6,956 nucleotides of DNA. It comes from CAIZGX01 sp039805165. GTDB taxonomy: Bacteria; Bacteroidota; Bacteroidia; Flavobacteriales_D; Sanyastnellaceae. Below the pieces are notes generated by a model. It did no database searches. It was not told the origin of the DNA and worked only from the letters and a program-made list of their open reading frames with translations. The position numbers were made by a program, and so were the translations under genes. Positions 5,962-6,956 of this stretch are shown piece by piece; position 1 is the stretch's first letter, and each line of letters begins with the position of its first letter. The DNA is taken from positions 1-6,956 of the forward strand of contig JBDLUS010000050.1 of NCBI GenBank assembly GCA_039805165.1, given 5' to 3'.

Positions 5962-6956
5962 TTATTGGCAAACGAGTGTGTCGTAATAGGCGCCGTAACC
6001 TGCCCAAACACCAAGTCCACCTTCAACATTGGACTTAACGTTGCTCGGAGATGCGAATGGAGAACCTTGATTCGCAAGTTGATCCTCGTATGATTTGTAA
6101 AATTTGTAAACGTTCATGTCGATGCTGCATCCACGAACAACAACAGTGTCTCCTCTTTTGAAATATCCACGCTCTTCTCTGCGGTCATCAAATTTGTCGC
6201 TAAATGGAATCGCTCCTCTGTAGTATGCAAATTCAAATGTTAACCCGTTGAAAAATTCATCGTCATAAACACTTGGAAGTGGACTAATAAAGATCAGGTC
6301 CTTCTGCTGACCGCGCAGATAAGTGTCTCTTGTTATCCATTGGGGATAATGGCTAATGCGCTTCGCTGACCAACGATAAGCATTGCCTAGCGAGTCAGGG
6401 TCGGTCATGTTGCCGTAGATAAAGCCCAAAGAATCAATAGGGTTCCCGGAGGGTGGTGCAAACCAAAGACTATCTAAAGGAATTGGGAAATTCACTTTAG
6501 TCACAGCATGCAAATGATGTTCGTCTTTGTCAACAATGAGGGTATATGTTTCTCCTGGCATACCCATCGCCTGCGGAGATAGAGAGGTGTAAACACAAAT
6601 TCCCAATCCAAGCACGGCTTCAGGCGGAAGACCTACGGCTTGAGAAGTGAGAAGCAGTTGATCAAGCGTCATGTCTGCAGTGCAATACATGTCCAACGGA
6701 ATAGTATCTGTACCATGAACCATTTTAACTTGAGCGTTCTGGATGTATGAATTGATAAGCGCATTCGCATCCGCAGAGTCGAAATACCCCGAAGAATAAC
6801 TTAGAATTACAATAGGAGGTTGGCCTGGTTCAATACTTCCTTGAACTACAATTTTCGTTTCGGCTTGAGGAAGATCTACGGTTATGTCTTTTTCGCATCC
6901 CACAAAAAGTAGAACGCTCGCTACAACAACACCAATAATACCTACCTGTTTTTTCA
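5962..6956 (-). CDS. DUF4249 lipoprotein (first base of start codon outside window)
   Basis: The frame stays open to the right edge, where the last two window bases give the TG of a start codon, so the gene is complete but for one base. The predicted protein is 331 residues. Residues 1-21 form a lipoprotein signal peptide (MKK, a hydrophobic stretch rich in V, I and G, then FVGC) with C21 as the lipidated cysteine. E22-K23-D24 follow, with no strong inner-membrane retention signal that I can judge. DUF4249 is supported by the early DLPQAETKIVVQG (28-40), PGETYTL (134-140), the D-P-D-S-L-G-N-A-Y-R-W stretch (186-196) and SNVEGGLGVWAGY (309-321) near the C-terminus. Such proteins are usually encoded beside a TonB-dependent receptor and are thought to be outer-membrane or surface partners, but no substrate is known. 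Such a receptor would be expected beyond the right edge (inference). The GTG at 6903 is internal and would remove the signal peptide. Confidence 0.87.
   Translation of the reverse strand, partial: KKQVGIIGVVVASVLLFVGCEKDITVDLPQAETKIVVQGSIEPGQPPIVILSYSSGYFDSADANALINSYIQNAQVKMVHGTDTIPLDMYCTADMTLDQLLLTSQAVGLPPEAVLGLGICVYTSLSPQAMGMPGETYTLIVDKDEHHLHAVTKVNFPIPLDSLWFAPPSGNPIDSLGFIYGNMTDPDSLGNAYRWSAKRISHYPQWITRDTYLRGQQKDLIFISPLPSVYDDEFFNGLTFEFAYYRGAIPFSDKFDDRREERGYFKRGDTVVVRGCSIDMNVYKFYKSYEDQLANQGSPFASPSNVKSNVEGGLGVWAGYGAYYDTLVCQ

Noticed and set aside
6901..6903. GTG as start of the DUF4249 protein
   Set aside because: The frame continues upstream through a lipoprotein signal peptide beginning at a start codon cut by the window edge. 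Using the GTG would discard it.

Overview
The window is a densely packed piece of a Bacteroidota chromosome, most likely of Flavobacteriales type. This placement rests on the mix of families (DUF4920, DUF4249 and DUF983 proteins, a LolD-type ATPase and the 'agmatinase family' ureohydrolase typical of this phylum). It also rests on -7 promoter boxes resembling the Bacteroidota TAnnTTTG consensus and on the absence of Shine-Dalgarno sequences. By eye the GC content is low to middling and even throughout. I see no mobile element, tRNA, rRNA, CRISPR array or sign of recent transfer.

Layout, left to right. A secreted DUF4920 protein (minus, 3' end cut by the window edge) lies 30 bp downstream of a PhnP-like metallo-beta-lactamase-fold hydrolase (minus). 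That hydrolase is divergent from an uncharacterised radical SAM enzyme (plus), with 31 bp between their start codons. The radical SAM gene runs tail to tail, with a 5-bp gap, into a minus-strand pair transcribed sucC then agmatinase-family ureohydrolase, 6 bp apart. sucC is divergent from a lolD-like ABC ATPase (plus) across 62 bp. The ATPase gene overlaps by 8 bp, tail to tail, a small DUF983 membrane protein (minus). Upstream of that, filling the right edge, is a DUF4249 lipoprotein (minus) whose start codon is missing only its first base.

How the genes work together. Most are independent housekeeping or envelope functions: succinyl-CoA synthetase beta subunit (TCA cycle), ureohydrolase (amidine or arginine-derived nitrogen), LolD (probable lipoprotein release to the outer membrane), and the exported DUF4920 and DUF4249 proteins. 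Only sucC plus the ureohydrolase look like a true co-transcribed pair. About 184 bp (2.6%) lies between genes and no stretch over 62 bp lacks a gene.

I found no defence island, biosynthetic cluster or other obvious new system. The points most worth a second look are the uncharacterised radical SAM family, with its ~160-residue N-terminal domain and extra C-x4-CC cysteines, and the promoter layout. The promoter layout includes two back-to-back -7 boxes between divergent genes and three genes whose -7 box ends exactly 4 nt before the ATG, which predicts leaderless or nearly leaderless mRNAs.
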